Shown: in pieces, positions 45,113-54,630 of the stretch
Numbering within the stretch: position 1 is the stretch's first letter
How the letters are laid out: each line of letters begins with the position of its first letter
DNA from: Sphingomonas prati
Lineage (GTDB): Bacteria > Pseudomonadota > Alphaproteobacteria > Sphingomonadales > Sphingomonadaceae
Length of the DNA: 64,000 nt
Direction of reading: 5' to 3'
NCBI RefSeq assembly: GCF_014643515.1
Contig: NZ_BMJP01000002.1
Coordinates: forward strand, 1-64,000
Program-made: the position numbers and the translations under genes
The notes under the pieces: generated by a model
Database searches by the model: none
Told to the model about the DNA's origin: nothing
The model's input: only the letters and a program-made list of their open reading frames with translations

Positions 45113-45997
45113 ATGGGTATTCGGGTGATCGCGGAAGTCGGCTGCAACCACAAGGGTGATATGCAGATCGCCAAGGACATGATCCGCACCGCGGCCGTCT
45201 ATGCCCGCGCCGACGTGGTGAAATTCCAGAAGCGCAAAAACCGCGAACTGCTGACCGACGAACAGTATCGCACGCCGCATCCGAACCCCGCCAATGCCTA
45301 TGGCGACACCTACGGCGCGCACCGCGAATTCCTGGAATTCGACGTCGCGCAGCATGCCGAGCTGATGGCCGAATGCGCGCTCAACGGCATCGGCTATTCC
45401 ACTTCGGTGTGGGACGTCACGTCCGCGGTCGAAATGGCCTCGCTCAAGCCCGCGCTGCTCAAGATCCCCTCCGCCTGCAACCTCCATTTCGAGATGCTGG
45501 ACGTGCTGGCGCGTGATTACGCGGGCGAAATCCACTGCTCGCTCGGTATGACGACGCAGGACGAGGAAGCGCAGATCGTCGACTTCTTCGAGGCACGCGG
45601 CCGAGCCAAGGACGTCGTGCTCTACGCCTGCACCTCGGGCTATCCGGTCGCGTTCGACGATATCTGCCTGCTCGAAATCACGCGACTGAAGGACCGGTTT
45701 GGCGATCGGGTGAAGTCGATCGCCTTCTCCGGCCACCATCTCGGTATCGCAGCCGACGTCGCCGCCCTGGCGCTCGGCGCGCAGTGGGTCGAACGGCACT
45801 TCACGCTCGACCGCACGTGGAAGGGGACCGACCACGCCGCCTCGCTCGAACCCGACGGCCTCCGCCGGCTCGTCCGCGACCTCCGCGCCGTCGAAGGCTC
45901 GCTCAAGTACAAGGCAAGCGAGATCCTCCCCGTCGAACAGGTCCAGCGCGACAAGCTCAAGTGGCGCGCCAAGCCGAAGTCCGTCGCCGCCGCCTGA
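45113..45997 (+). CDS. NeuB-type nonulosonate (sialic acid) synthase lacking the SAF domain
   Basis: 294 residues, (beta/alpha)8 barrel of the NeuB family: RVIAEVGCNHKGDMQIAKDMI, VVKFQKRKNRELLT, YSTSVWDVTSAVEMA, LLKIPSACNLHFEML and FSGHHLGIAADVAALALGAQWVERHFTLDRTWKGTDHAASL. It condenses phosphoenolpyruvate with an N-acyl-mannosamine-type (or 6-phosphate) sugar to make a nine-carbon acid. Typical NeuB proteins have about 345 residues with a C-terminal antifreeze-like SAF domain; here the gene ends right after the barrel. The ATG at 45113 lies after GGGGATAG; a TTG at 45089 is possible but adds non-family residues. Confidence 0.9.
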   Translation: MGIRVIAEVGCNHKGDMQIAKDMIRTAAVYARADVVKFQKRKNRELLTDEQYRTPHPNPANAYGDTYGAHREFLEFDVAQHAELMAECALNGIGYSTSVWDVTSAVEMASLKPALLKIPSACNLHFEMLDVLARDYAGEIHCSLGMTTQDEEAQIVDFFEARGRAKDVVLYACTSGYPVAFDDICLLEITRLKDRFGDRVKSIAFSGHHLGIAADVAALALGAQWVERHFTLDRTWKGTDHAASLEPDGLRRLVRDLRAVEGSLKYKASEILPVEQVQRDKLKWRAKPKSVAAA

Positions 45998-46000
45998 GCG

Positions 46001-47290
46001 CTAGCGAACGAACCCCTGCAACCCGCCGGCGCTCGCCTCCATCGCGGCGGCCGCCTCCGACACCCGCGCGCGCGCGCCCATCCCGCCCTTCAGCAGGCCC
46101 CGCGCGCGCAGCACCACCTGAGCGATGTCCTCCGCGCTCGGCAACGCGCCATATTCGACCGGATCGTCGTAGCGCAGCAGATGCTGGATGCTCAGTGTCT
46201 TGTGCGAATTGGATCCCAGGAACACGCACGGCGTGCCGCCCAGCGCCGCCATGATCGACGGATGCCACCGCCCGCTTACCAGCAGTTGGGCGTTCGCGGC
46301 AACCGCGGCGCACGCCATGATCGGCGCGTCCGCCGGCATGATCGGCACGCCCGTCCGCCGCGCGACCCGGTGCAGGAAATTATCGCCAAGGCACGTCGGC
46401 ATTAGCAGCATCGGCAACCCCAACGCCTTTAACGCACCGACCAGTTCGGTGTAGCGCGCCGCCGCCTCCACCGGCCGCGGTGCCGCGGACGAGCTGCCCG
46501 AAATTGCCACGAACGACGTGTTGCACACCGCGGGCATCGCCGTCCCGGTCCGCTCGAACCAAGACGATACCCGCGACGCATCGTAGCGCGCAGTCGCCGT
46601 CTCCGCGAAATGCCGCCGCCACGTGAACAGCGAATCGGCAAAGAACGGCGGCGCGATCCCAGGCAACAGTTCAGCGGCCACATCCACCGAATGATGATCG
46701 CGCACCGCGACCTGCGCCCCCGCCAGCACACCCGCCGCCGCGGCGACCGTCGCCGCATCGACCCGCCCGTCCGGCGGGCGCGAGATCATGCCGTTGACGT
46801 AGAACACCCGCTTGCCCATCCGCCCGGCCAGCGCGCAGATCGCCAGCGTCTGGCGCAATGTCGGCCGCGGCGGCGTGCTGAAGATCATCTCCCCCTCGCC
46901 GTTCACCACGATCGCATCGCAGCCCGCGATCGCCGCCACGATCCGCCGCGCCTTGGGCGACGTCTCGCGCAGCGTCCACAGCAGCTCGCCATCCCGCACC
47001 GCATCGTCGGTCGGCGCATGATAGCGGCCACCCGCATCCATCACCGCCGTCGCGATCCGCCCCGCCACCGGCGCACGCAGCAGCTTCGGCCGCCGCAACC
47101 GCCGCGTCAGCCCCCAGTGCAGATCCTCCGTCGCGCGCCGCGACGAGGTCAGCGGCGCCTTCAGCAGGTCGCGCGTGATCGTCCCGACGATCTCGTGATC
47201 GCGCGACAGCAGCTGGCGCAGCGCGATGCTCGTGGCGCGGCACCCCCAGTTCACCTCGGTCGAGTTGTCCGCAACGATGGTCAGCCGCAT
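46001..47290 (-). CDS. Polysaccharide pyruvyl transferase family protein
   Basis: 429 residues. LTIVADNSTEVNWGCRATSIALRQLL is the N-terminal motif of the PS_pyruv_trans family (CsaB/WcaK-like); CDAIVVNGEGEMIFSTPP, KRVFYVNGMISRPP, VAVRDHHSVDV and LLVSGRWHPSIMAALGGTPCVFLGSNSHK follow in the family order. Such enzymes add pyruvate ketals to sugars from phosphoenolpyruvate, the same co-substrate NeuB uses, though some members act otherwise. Convergent with neuB (3 bases apart) and downstream of the flippase on the same strand. Confidence 0.83.
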   Translation of the reverse strand: MRLTIVADNSTEVNWGCRATSIALRQLLSRDHEIVGTITRDLLKAPLTSSRRATEDLHWGLTRRLRRPKLLRAPVAGRIATAVMDAGGRYHAPTDDAVRDGELLWTLRETSPKARRIVAAIAGCDAIVVNGEGEMIFSTPPRPTLRQTLAICALAGRMGKRVFYVNGMISRPPDGRVDAATVAAAAGVLAGAQVAVRDHHSVDVAAELLPGIAPPFFADSLFTWRRHFAETATARYDASRVSSWFERTGTAMPAVCNTSFVAISGSSSAAPRPVEAAARYTELVGALKALGLPMLLMPTCLGDNFLHRVARRTGVPIMPADAPIMACAAVAANAQLLVSGRWHPSIMAALGGTPCVFLGSNSHKTLSIQHLLRYDDPVEYGALPSAEDIAQVVLRARGLLKGGMGARARVSEAAAAMEASAGGLQGFVR

Positions 47291-47356
47291 GGCAGCGCTC
47301 CCGGCCCGCAAGAGGAGCCCGTCCCTACCCGCAAACCCCGGCGGAAGTCCAAGTCC

Positions 47357-48853
47357 TCACGCGCCGCCGGTCACAGCCCCCGTCACACGCCGCCACGCCC
47401 CCTGCACGTCCAGGATCGCCAGCACCGCCGCCAGCCCCAGCAACGCCACCCCCAGCCGCAGCGCCAGCGACAGCAGCGCGAACGGCACGAACCGCTCCTG
47501 CGCGAACAGCACCGCGAACGCCGTCACGACCGCGCACGCCGCCCCCAGCCGCACCAGCTTATGCCCGGTCCGCTCGATCCGCTGCGTCATCAGGATGCTC
47601 GACACGAAAATCACGATGCTCACGACCGTCCCCACCATCGTCGCACCCATCGCCCCCAGCCGCGGGATCACCACCAGGTTCGCCGCCACGCCGCACAGCG
47701 ACGGGATCATCGTGATCGCCCCGGCCAGCTCGGGCCGCTTCAGATATTGCAGCTCCTTGGTGAACTGCAGCGTCAGCCCGCCGAAGAACGCGATCAGCAC
47801 GAACCACGACGCAAGCCCCGCGGCCGGCGCATAGCTTGGCGGGGCTAGGATGTAGATCAGCTCCGGCACCACCGCGATAGTCGCGAGCGAGATCGCCGCC
47901 AGCCCGGCGGTGATCAGGCTGTCCATCGCCACCAGCCGCGGCAACACCGCATCGCCGCGCTTCCGCTGCTCGTAATAATAAGGGAGGTAGGCCGAATTGA
48001 TGCTCCCCATCAGGATCGTCAGCGGCGCGAGGCCACTCGCCGCGACTTGGTAGATCGCCAGGTTCGACATCGATATCGCGCGGCCCACCATGATCCGGTC
48101 CGCCATCCGCCGGAGCCAGGTCGACGCGCTGATCGGGATGCTCGCAATGCCGTAACGCAACGACGCCCGGCTGATGCTCCAGTCGAGCCCGGTCAGCGTC
48201 CCGTACCGCCGCACGAATGCGGTCGCGCCGATGATGGCAGTGATCACCGCTCCTGCCAGATACCCGATGATCGGCCCGACCGCGCCCGATCCCATCAGGA
48301 CCAACGCCGCGCCGACCGCCGATTGCAGGATCGTCTGGCCGATCTGGATCTTGGAAAACAGGATCGGGTTATGCGTCGACCGCGCGATCTCCAGGTTGAA
48401 CGCCACGATCGCCTGCACCGCGGAACAGCCGAGCAGCAACGGCACGAACGGCCATGTCGGCACCATCCCCGCACCCAGCCACTGCCACGCGGCCATCAGC
48501 GGCCACGCCAGCCCCAGCGACACGCCGAACGCCACCCCGATCCGCGTCAGGAACCCGACCGTCAGGAACCGCCCGATCCCGTCGCTGCCGGCATGATCCC
48601 AGTACAGCCGAGTCGTCGCACTCCCGATCCCCAGGTCCCCGACGATCAGCAACGCGTTCAGCACCGTCATGCAGAACCCCCAGATCCCGAATTCATGGGG
48701 GGTCATCGTCCGGGTGTAGAGTGGGGTCAGGAAAAACGGGAACAGCCGGTTGAGCAGCGTGCCACCCAGATAGACCGAACTGTTCGACGCCAGCCGGCTG
48801 CGACGCAGGCGACCGATCGCCTGCCGCACGCGGGCCGGGGCACGGTCGATCAT
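47357..48853 (-). CDS. Wzx-like oligosaccharide flippase
   Basis: 498 residues with about fourteen membrane segments. SNSSVYLGGTLLNRLFPFFLTPLYTRTMTPHEFGIWGFCMTVLNALLIVGDLGIGSATTRLYWD is the polysaccharide-synthase/flippase start block. It lies upstream of the pyruvyl transferase-like gene (66-base gap) and close to the nonulosonate genes, so it may export the nonulosonate-bearing unit. It is the second of three flippases in the window. Confidence 0.9.
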   Translation of the reverse strand: MIDRAPARVRQAIGRLRRSRLASNSSVYLGGTLLNRLFPFFLTPLYTRTMTPHEFGIWGFCMTVLNALLIVGDLGIGSATTRLYWDHAGSDGIGRFLTVGFLTRIGVAFGVSLGLAWPLMAAWQWLGAGMVPTWPFVPLLLGCSAVQAIVAFNLEIARSTHNPILFSKIQIGQTILQSAVGAALVLMGSGAVGPIIGYLAGAVITAIIGATAFVRRYGTLTGLDWSISRASLRYGIASIPISASTWLRRMADRIMVGRAISMSNLAIYQVAASGLAPLTILMGSINSAYLPYYYEQRKRGDAVLPRLVAMDSLITAGLAAISLATIAVVPELIYILAPPSYAPAAGLASWFVLIAFFGGLTLQFTKELQYLKRPELAGAITMIPSLCGVAANLVVIPRLGAMGATMVGTVVSIVIFVSSILMTQRIERTGHKLVRLGAACAVVTAFAVLFAQERFVPFALLSLALRLGVALLGLAAVLAILDVQGAWRRVTGAVTGGA

Positions 48854-49013
48854 GGCGGCTGCATCCTCCCGGCTGGATCAGGCGTCCCGTTCCCTATGCG
48901 CGCGGTTCCGCGTCGTCCAGCAGCGCCGTCGCTCCGGCGGTCGCACGTCCAGGGCCGGGCTCTTGATGGCGCGCGTGCCGCGTGTAGAACCCGGACACTG
49001 ATCCGGAGACTGG

Positions 49014-51134
49014 ATGCATATTAAATACCGCCCCGACATCGATGGTCTCCGCGCCGTCGCGGTCGGTGCGGTGCTGTTGTTCCACGCGGGCTTCACGGCC
49101 TTTTCCGGCGGCTTCGTTGGGGTGGATGTCTTCTTCGTCATCTCGGGCTACCTAATCGGCCGTGCGCTGTTCGCCGATGCCGACGCGGGCCGCCTCTCCA
49201 TCGCACGCTTCTACGAACGGCGCTTCCGCCGCATCCTGCCCGCGCTGCTGGTGGTCATGCTCGCCACGCTGGTCGTCGGAACGTTCGTCCTGCTGCCGTC
49301 CGAACTGATCGGCCTCGGCAAGAGCATCGTCGCCTCCGCGCTGTTCGGTGCGAATTTCTATTTTCACGCGACCCAGAATTATTTCGGTGGCGTACCGTTG
49401 TCGAAACCACTGCTGCACATGTGGTCGCTGGCGGTGGAGGAGCAATATTACCTCGTCTGGCCGATCGTGGTGCTGCTGCTCTACCGGTTCGGGCTCAAAC
49501 GGTGGCGCACGCCGCTTATCGTCGTCGCGATCACCCTGTCGCTCGCCGCGGCCGAGGTGATGCTGAGCTACTCACCCAAGACCACTTTCTACATGCTGCC
49601 GATGCGCGCCTGGGAACTGCTCGCCGGCGCGCTCATCGCCACCGGGGACCTCCCCGCGGTCCGGCGCCGCGCGTCGGCAGAAGCGCTGTCAGCAGTGGGA
49701 CTCGCGCTCATCCTCGCGCCGATCTTTCTCTACACCGAAACGATCCGCTTTCCGGGGCTGAGCGCCGTCCCGCCCGTCCTCGGCACCGCGCTGCTCATCC
49801 ACATCGGCCAGTCGGTCCCGAGCCGCACGCACCGCCTGCTCTCGCTCCCGCCTGTCCTGTTCGTCGGCCTCATCTCCTATTCGCTCTATCTCTGGCACTG
49901 GCCGATCTTCTCGCTCCACTTCCTCGCGACCCAGCGCGACGCGACCACGTCGGAAAGCATCGCGATGCTCGCGCTGTCCGTCCTACTCGCCTGGTTGTCG
50001 TGGCGCTTCATCGAACGGCCGTTCCGCCGACCCGCGGCCGATGGAGCACCGCGTCGCACGACGATAGTGCTCGTCGCATCGGGCGCCGCGCTGCTCGTCA
50101 CCGCGGGCGCCGGCCTCGCCGTGAACGCGCTGCGCGGCCTGCCGCAACGCCTCCCGCCGGCTGCGCGGATCGTCGATGCGCAACATTCGGAAAAACCGAC
50201 CATCCAGCTCGGCTGCCTGTTCCAGGGCGAGGTCCGCGGCGACGCGGTCACGCGCTGCTTCGACCGCGTCCGACGCGATCCGCACGACAAGATCGTCCTG
50301 TGGGGCGATTCGTTCGCACGCCAGCATATCGACGTCCTGTCCGCCCGCATCCGCGCCGCCGGGCTGGTGCCGGTCAGCTTCATCGCCACAGGCTGCCTGC
50401 CGACGCCGGGGGTAGACGCCACCTTCGGGCAGGGGCGGGTCGACACGCGCTGCGCCGATTTCTCGAACCGCGTCGCGACGGAACTCGCGCGGATGCCCGG
50501 GCTGCGCGGGCTCATCGTGGCGGGCCGCTGGTCCAACCTGGCCGGCATCCGCTTCCCCGGCGACGTGCGCGATCCCACCGCGCGCTTCCTGCTGGTCCAC
50601 GGATCGGACACACGCAGCCTCGATGCGACGGTCCGAGCCCTGTCGTCATCGTTGGGCGGGATCGCGGCCGACATGGACCGCCGCGGCGTCCCGACCGTCT
50701 TCGTGACCGAACCGCCGCGCTATGCCCGCGCCGCCCGGCCCTGCGTCGCCCGCGCGCTATGGCACGACCGGTCCGCCGCCGCCTGCGGGTCCGATGCCGC
50801 CGAACAGCGCGCATTCCGCGCGCCCGTCGCGCACATCTTCAACGCCGCGCTGGCTACCTCGCCGCGCGCCACGGTCTACGATCCGCTCCCGCGGCTCTGC
50901 ACACCAAGCTGCACCCCATTCGCCGCGGGCCGCCTGCTCACCTACGACTACGACCACCTCACCCGCGTCGGCAGCGCGGTCGCGTTGCGCGGCTTTGTCC
51001 TGCCCGTCAGCCCGCCTCGCGCGCGCCGGCAAAACCCCGCCGGTACAGCAGCGCGACCAGGAACAAGAACTGCAGGAACACCGGCGGATAGATCAGCGCC
51101 GCATCCAGGCACGCCACCACCAGATAGGCGATGA
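49014..51134 (+). CDS. OafA/YrhL-type membrane O-acyltransferase with SGNH domain
   Basis: 706 residues. KYRPDIDGLRAVAVGAVLLFHAG is the standard Acyl_transf_3 start (catalytic His), followed by RRFRRILPAL, LLHMWSLAVEEQYYLVWP and YSLYLWHWP with about ten membrane segments to about 380. The periplasmic SGNH domain has KIVLWGDSFARQHIDVLSARI and a C-terminal YDYDHLTRVG. It would acetylate an exported or nascent glycan. The natural end of the family is near residue 665; the last ~40 residues are Pro/Arg-rich and run antisense through the 3' end of the convergent polymerase gene (128-base overlap), so the stop was probably lost. Intact here, unlike the paralogue at 27909. Confidence 0.92.
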   Translation: MHIKYRPDIDGLRAVAVGAVLLFHAGFTAFSGGFVGVDVFFVISGYLIGRALFADADAGRLSIARFYERRFRRILPALLVVMLATLVVGTFVLLPSELIGLGKSIVASALFGANFYFHATQNYFGGVPLSKPLLHMWSLAVEEQYYLVWPIVVLLLYRFGLKRWRTPLIVVAITLSLAAAEVMLSYSPKTTFYMLPMRAWELLAGALIATGDLPAVRRRASAEALSAVGLALILAPIFLYTETIRFPGLSAVPPVLGTALLIHIGQSVPSRTHRLLSLPPVLFVGLISYSLYLWHWPIFSLHFLATQRDATTSESIAMLALSVLLAWLSWRFIERPFRRPAADGAPRRTTIVLVASGAALLVTAGAGLAVNALRGLPQRLPPAARIVDAQHSEKPTIQLGCLFQGEVRGDAVTRCFDRVRRDPHDKIVLWGDSFARQHIDVLSARIRAAGLVPVSFIATGCLPTPGVDATFGQGRVDTRCADFSNRVATELARMPGLRGLIVAGRWSNLAGIRFPGDVRDPTARFLLVHGSDTRSLDATVRALSSSLGGIAADMDRRGVPTVFVTEPPRYARAARPCVARALWHDRSAAACGSDAAEQRAFRAPVAHIFNAALATSPRATVYDPLPRLCTPSCTPFAAGRLLTYDYDHLTRVGSAVALRGFVLPVSPPRARRQNPAGTAARPGTRTAGTPADRSAPHPGTPPPDRR

Positions 51135-52254
51135 TCCCCGCCAGCGCGGATCGCCGCAGCGCGGACAGCCGCGACAGCGACGCCAGCCCGTACCCGACCG
51201 GAAAGAACAGCACCGCCAGCGCCAGCAACAGACCGATCACGCCCAGGCTCTGCAACAGCCCTAGATACAGGATCTCGTGGACCCGCACCTCGCCCGATCC
51301 GAACAGCGTGATCTGCAACCCCAGCCACTGATAATCGCGGTGGCCCAGCGTCGGATCGATCAACCGGTCCGGTGTCCAGCCGATCGCCGGCAGCAGCAGG
51401 ATCAGCACCCCGGCCAGCGCGATCCCCACCGTCCAGCCGAAGATGTTGGTGACCCGGATCAGCCGCAACGCCATCATGATGCCGAGCACGCAGACCAGCC
51501 CGAACCACGCCGTCCGGCTCAGCGTCAGGATGATCGCCAGGCACATCAGCACCGTCCACATCCGCGACTTCGTCACATGCACGAACAGCGGCATCAGCAT
51601 CAGCAGGCAGACGCCGCAGACATTGCCGTTGTTATACGTCGACACCAGCTTCATCAGGCTGCCGCGCCGGTTGTTCTTGCCGAGGATCTCGCCCGAATCG
51701 GCCGCGTTGATCGTCAGGTACGGGACCTCGATGAAATGCGTGAACAGCGCATAAGACAGGAAATTCAGGATCCCCCAGCCGAGCACGAACACGACGCACC
51801 ATTTCAGCACGGTCGCGATCTGCCGCTCGGTCAGCGCCTCCAGATAGCTCGAAAACACGATCAGCGTGACCAGCGGCAGGATCAGGAACAGCGCGCTATA
51901 GGTCAGGAGCACGACCGGCGCACCGGCGCCGCTCTGGATGCGGTACAGCGTGAACAGCCCGAGCGGCAGGAACAACGCCAGGAAATGGAACACCGCCACC
52001 GGGGAAATCGCCGGCCGGCGGATCAGCCCGATCAACCCGAGCGGCGCGATCAGCCCGACCAGCATATAGCCGAACGTCAGTGGCACGTCGCCCGCCGCGA
52101 TCCCGCCCTTCGGCAGCGCGACGTTGAACAGCATCAGCAGCAAGAACCCCGCAAAGATCAGCGGATGCCCCGCGGCCGGCACCGCCGCCGCTCCCGGCGC
52201 ACGCCAGTCGCGCGGATCCAGGGTCTGCCGATACTCGGGATAGAAGCTTGCCAC
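51007..52254 (-). CDS. O-antigen ligase / Wzy-like polymerase, polytopic
   Basis: 415 residues with about eleven membrane segments. The N-terminal cytoplasmic leader is short. Loops include NAADSGEILGKNNRRGSLMKLVSTYNNGNVCG and GHRDYQWLGLQITLFGSGEVRVHEILYLGLLQSLGVIGLLL, where the His-Glu-x2-Tyr segment sits at the position of the Wzy_C motif. Probably the polymerase for one of the repeat units. Single-gene minus-strand unit, convergent with the acyltransferase and divergent from the beta-helix gene. Confidence 0.75.
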   Translation of the reverse strand: MASFYPEYRQTLDPRDWRAPGAAAVPAAGHPLIFAGFLLLMLFNVALPKGGIAAGDVPLTFGYMLVGLIAPLGLIGLIRRPAISPVAVFHFLALFLPLGLFTLYRIQSGAGAPVVLLTYSALFLILPLVTLIVFSSYLEALTERQIATVLKWCVVFVLGWGILNFLSYALFTHFIEVPYLTINAADSGEILGKNNRRGSLMKLVSTYNNGNVCGVCLLMLMPLFVHVTKSRMWTVLMCLAIILTLSRTAWFGLVCVLGIMMALRLIRVTNIFGWTVGIALAGVLILLLPAIGWTPDRLIDPTLGHRDYQWLGLQITLFGSGEVRVHEILYLGLLQSLGVIGLLLALAVLFFPVGYGLASLSRLSALRRSALAGIIAYLVVACLDAALIYPPVFLQFLFLVALLYRRGFAGAREAG

Positions 52255-52453
52255 CTGCTGCGGTCTCCGGCGGTTTCAGGCGGACTAATCCATCACGCCA
52301 CGCCGCGCCAGCGCCTTCCCCGGCCTGGGGGGGGCAAGCAGGCGGGCGCGGCGATCGGTCACCCTGCCCCGATCCGGCGCCCGCCTGCTATCGCGCGACG
52401 ACGAGCGCGATATCCTGGCACATAGTCCGGCGACCGCGACCGAAGGGAAGCGC

Positions 52454-54307
52454 ATGATGCACGACGTCCCCCCCGACCTCAGTCCAGACATTGACCGGCG
52501 TAGCCTGCTGGCGCTGGCCACCGGGGCCGGCACGCTGGCGCTGCTCCCCGCCCCGCTCGCCGCCGCCACGGACGAGAATGCCGACTGGCCCGCCTGGGCG
52601 CCGCCCCGAACGCAACTCTACGCCCGCCTGGCGCAACTCGGGCAAGCGAAGGGCCGCGACCTGCGCAGTTTCGGCGCGGTGATGGACGGCCGCGCGGACG
52701 ACAGCGACGCGGTCGAACGCGCTCTCGCCTCCGGTGCCGCCGCCATCCGCCTGCCCGCGCTGCCCGCCGGGGCCGCGCTCCGCCTCACCCGCCAGATCCG
52801 GATCGACCGTCCCGTCGCGATCTTGGGCGAAGGGCCAAGCTCGCTGATCCGCTACGAAGGCCGCGTGCCGCACGCCTTCCTCGCAATGCCGCAGGGCGAC
52901 GATCCCGCCCGCTTCCTCACCGGCGTCCACATCGACAATCTCGCGATCGAACGGCCGCCGCCCTTCAAGCCGCTCGGCGTGCTGCTCCAAGGCTATAATC
53001 TGCGCGATGTATCGGTCACGCGCTGCACCACGCGGCGGATGGGCACGCTGACGGTCCAGCATCTGCGCGAAAAACTGCGTCTGATCGATTATCGCGCGGC
53101 CAAGCCGGACGTCGATCCTGCCGTCGCCGCCGGCTTCTCCGCCACCCGGACCGACGATCTGTCCGACCGCATCTTCGTCTATGACAACCGCGTCGACGCC
53201 GGCAGCTACGCGTCGAAGGTCGTGCGGTTCAATTTCGCGTCGCGTGTTGCGGTCGTCGGCAATATTGGCCGTTTCGCGAACATCAGCTGGTGGGGCGGCG
53301 CCGCGCGCTGGAACCAGGGCGGCGCCATCGGCTTCTTGCGCCGCGCACGCGACATCTACGTCGCGGACAACCGGCTGTCGGGCGCCAATGGCGGCGTCTA
53401 CGGCAACAATGGCGACGGCATCCTCGTCGTCCGCAACGACGTGCGCGACATGCTCGATGTCGGGATCGATTTCGAAGGCTGCTTCAATGCGGTCGCGGAG
53501 AACAACAGCGTCACCAACGCCGGCAACTTCTGCTTCGCCACCTTCTATGCCGCGCGCAACATACTGTTCCGCGACAATATCGGCGTGCAGGACGGATCGG
53601 CCGCCGGGCTCGCCGCCGCCTGGGCCACGCGAGGCTACGGCAAGAGCACAGGCCGCGCGCTGTTCGCGCTGCGCAGCGCCGGCTTCTCGCGCGGGGACGG
53701 GGCGGTCGACGTGGCGTTCGTCCGCAACCGCTTCCGCTGGACCGGGGCGACCGGGTTTGGCACCTGCCTGCCGAGCTATTTCGATCGGCTGCGGGTCGAA
53801 GGCAACATCTTCGAAAACGTCAATTGCGACCTGTCCTACGGCCGCACGCGCTTGCTGGCGCTCCGCGACAACCTGCTCCGGTTCGACCGGGCGGGTGACG
53901 CCCCGGCCGCGCTGCTCGGCGGCGGCGCGCTGCGCACCATGATCGCGGGCAACGACATCCGCGCGACGGTAGCGCAACCGATCGGCACCGCCGCGATCCT
54001 AATCCGCGAAACCCTGCCGCTCGAAGGGCTGGAGGTCAGCGGCAACCGCGTCGCCGCCGCATCCGGCAGTCTGCCGATCGTCGTTCAGTCCCCGTCGCCC
54101 GCAACCGCGATCGTCGCCGGCAATCGCACCGACGCGCTCTACGCCGCCCGCCCTGCCGCCATCCGCGGCGATCGCAACGTCACCGCTGGCGGCGCGCCGG
54201 TCCGCGTCCAACCGCTGCCCTCCGAGTATCAGCCGGCCGATCCGCCGCCCGCGCCGCCATCGAAAGAGCCCCGGGCGGACGCGCCGTCCGACGATCCGAC
54301 AGGCTAA
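52454..54307 (+). CDS. Right-handed beta-helix protein with twin-arginine-like signal
   Basis: 617 residues. DRRSLLALATGAGTLALLPAPLAA (about 14-37) has a twin-arginine-like start, pointing to Tat export. Then RDLRSFGAVMDGRADDSDAVERALA is the pectate-lyase-superfamily N-cap, followed by many parallel beta-helix turns (VYDNRVDAGSYASKVVRFNF, IYVADNRLSGANGGVYGNNGDG, VVRNDVRDML, VRNRFRWTG, LRDNLLRFDR). A Pro-rich C-terminal tail ends the protein. A polysaccharide lyase, hydrolase or epimerase role is likely but no active site can be assigned. Second such protein in the window; the first uses a Sec signal. Confidence 0.82.
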   Translation: MMHDVPPDLSPDIDRRSLLALATGAGTLALLPAPLAAATDENADWPAWAPPRTQLYARLAQLGQAKGRDLRSFGAVMDGRADDSDAVERALASGAAAIRLPALPAGAALRLTRQIRIDRPVAILGEGPSSLIRYEGRVPHAFLAMPQGDDPARFLTGVHIDNLAIERPPPFKPLGVLLQGYNLRDVSVTRCTTRRMGTLTVQHLREKLRLIDYRAAKPDVDPAVAAGFSATRTDDLSDRIFVYDNRVDAGSYASKVVRFNFASRVAVVGNIGRFANISWWGGAARWNQGGAIGFLRRARDIYVADNRLSGANGGVYGNNGDGILVVRNDVRDMLDVGIDFEGCFNAVAENNSVTNAGNFCFATFYAARNILFRDNIGVQDGSAAGLAAAWATRGYGKSTGRALFALRSAGFSRGDGAVDVAFVRNRFRWTGATGFGTCLPSYFDRLRVEGNIFENVNCDLSYGRTRLLALRDNLLRFDRAGDAPAALLGGGALRTMIAGNDIRATVAQPIGTAAILIRETLPLEGLEVSGNRVAAASGSLPIVVQSPSPATAIVAGNRTDALYAARPAAIRGDRNVTAGGAPVRVQPLPSEYQPADPPPAPPSKEPRADAPSDDPTG

Positions 54308-54630
54308 GCCGCCCGACGCCCACTCTGCGTTGCGACGATCCAGATCACCCACGGCCACACGATCGTGTGCAGGACGTCTTTTCCCGAGTCGCGCCATAGC
54401 CAGGCCGGAACCATCGGCCAGTGGTGCGACAGATCGAACAGTTCGTTAACCAAGACCAGTAGGGTCACGATCACTGGCGGCCAGACCGACCTGAGTCGCC
54501 CAGGCACACATAAAACGGCGAAAACAAACACCATCATGCCGCCATGGACATGGATCAGCGAGCGTTCGGCAGCCCCCGATGGCACGATCACCGCCTTGAT
54601 GGCTTCCCAGATATTAATCATGTTGGTCAT
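54304..54630 (-). CDS. Small membrane protein, unknown function
   Basis: 108 residues with three hydrophobic segments (MMVFVFAVLCV, VIVTLLVLVNELFDL, IVWPWVIWIVAT) and conserved-looking polar groups HVHGGMM and DLSHHWPM, SGKDVLHTIVWP. The His and Asp/Glu residues in or near the membrane resemble small VanZ-like or DUF proteins but I cannot name the family. Convergent with the beta-helix gene (4-base overlap of ends). Sequence between 54631 and 54818 is less GC-rich and should hold its promoter and that of the Thr-Pro repeat gene. Confidence 0.6.
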   Translation of the reverse strand: MTNMINIWEAIKAVIVPSGAAERSLIHVHGGMMVFVFAVLCVPGRLRSVWPPVIVTLLVLVNELFDLSHHWPMVPAWLWRDSGKDVLHTIVWPWVIWIVATQSGRRAA

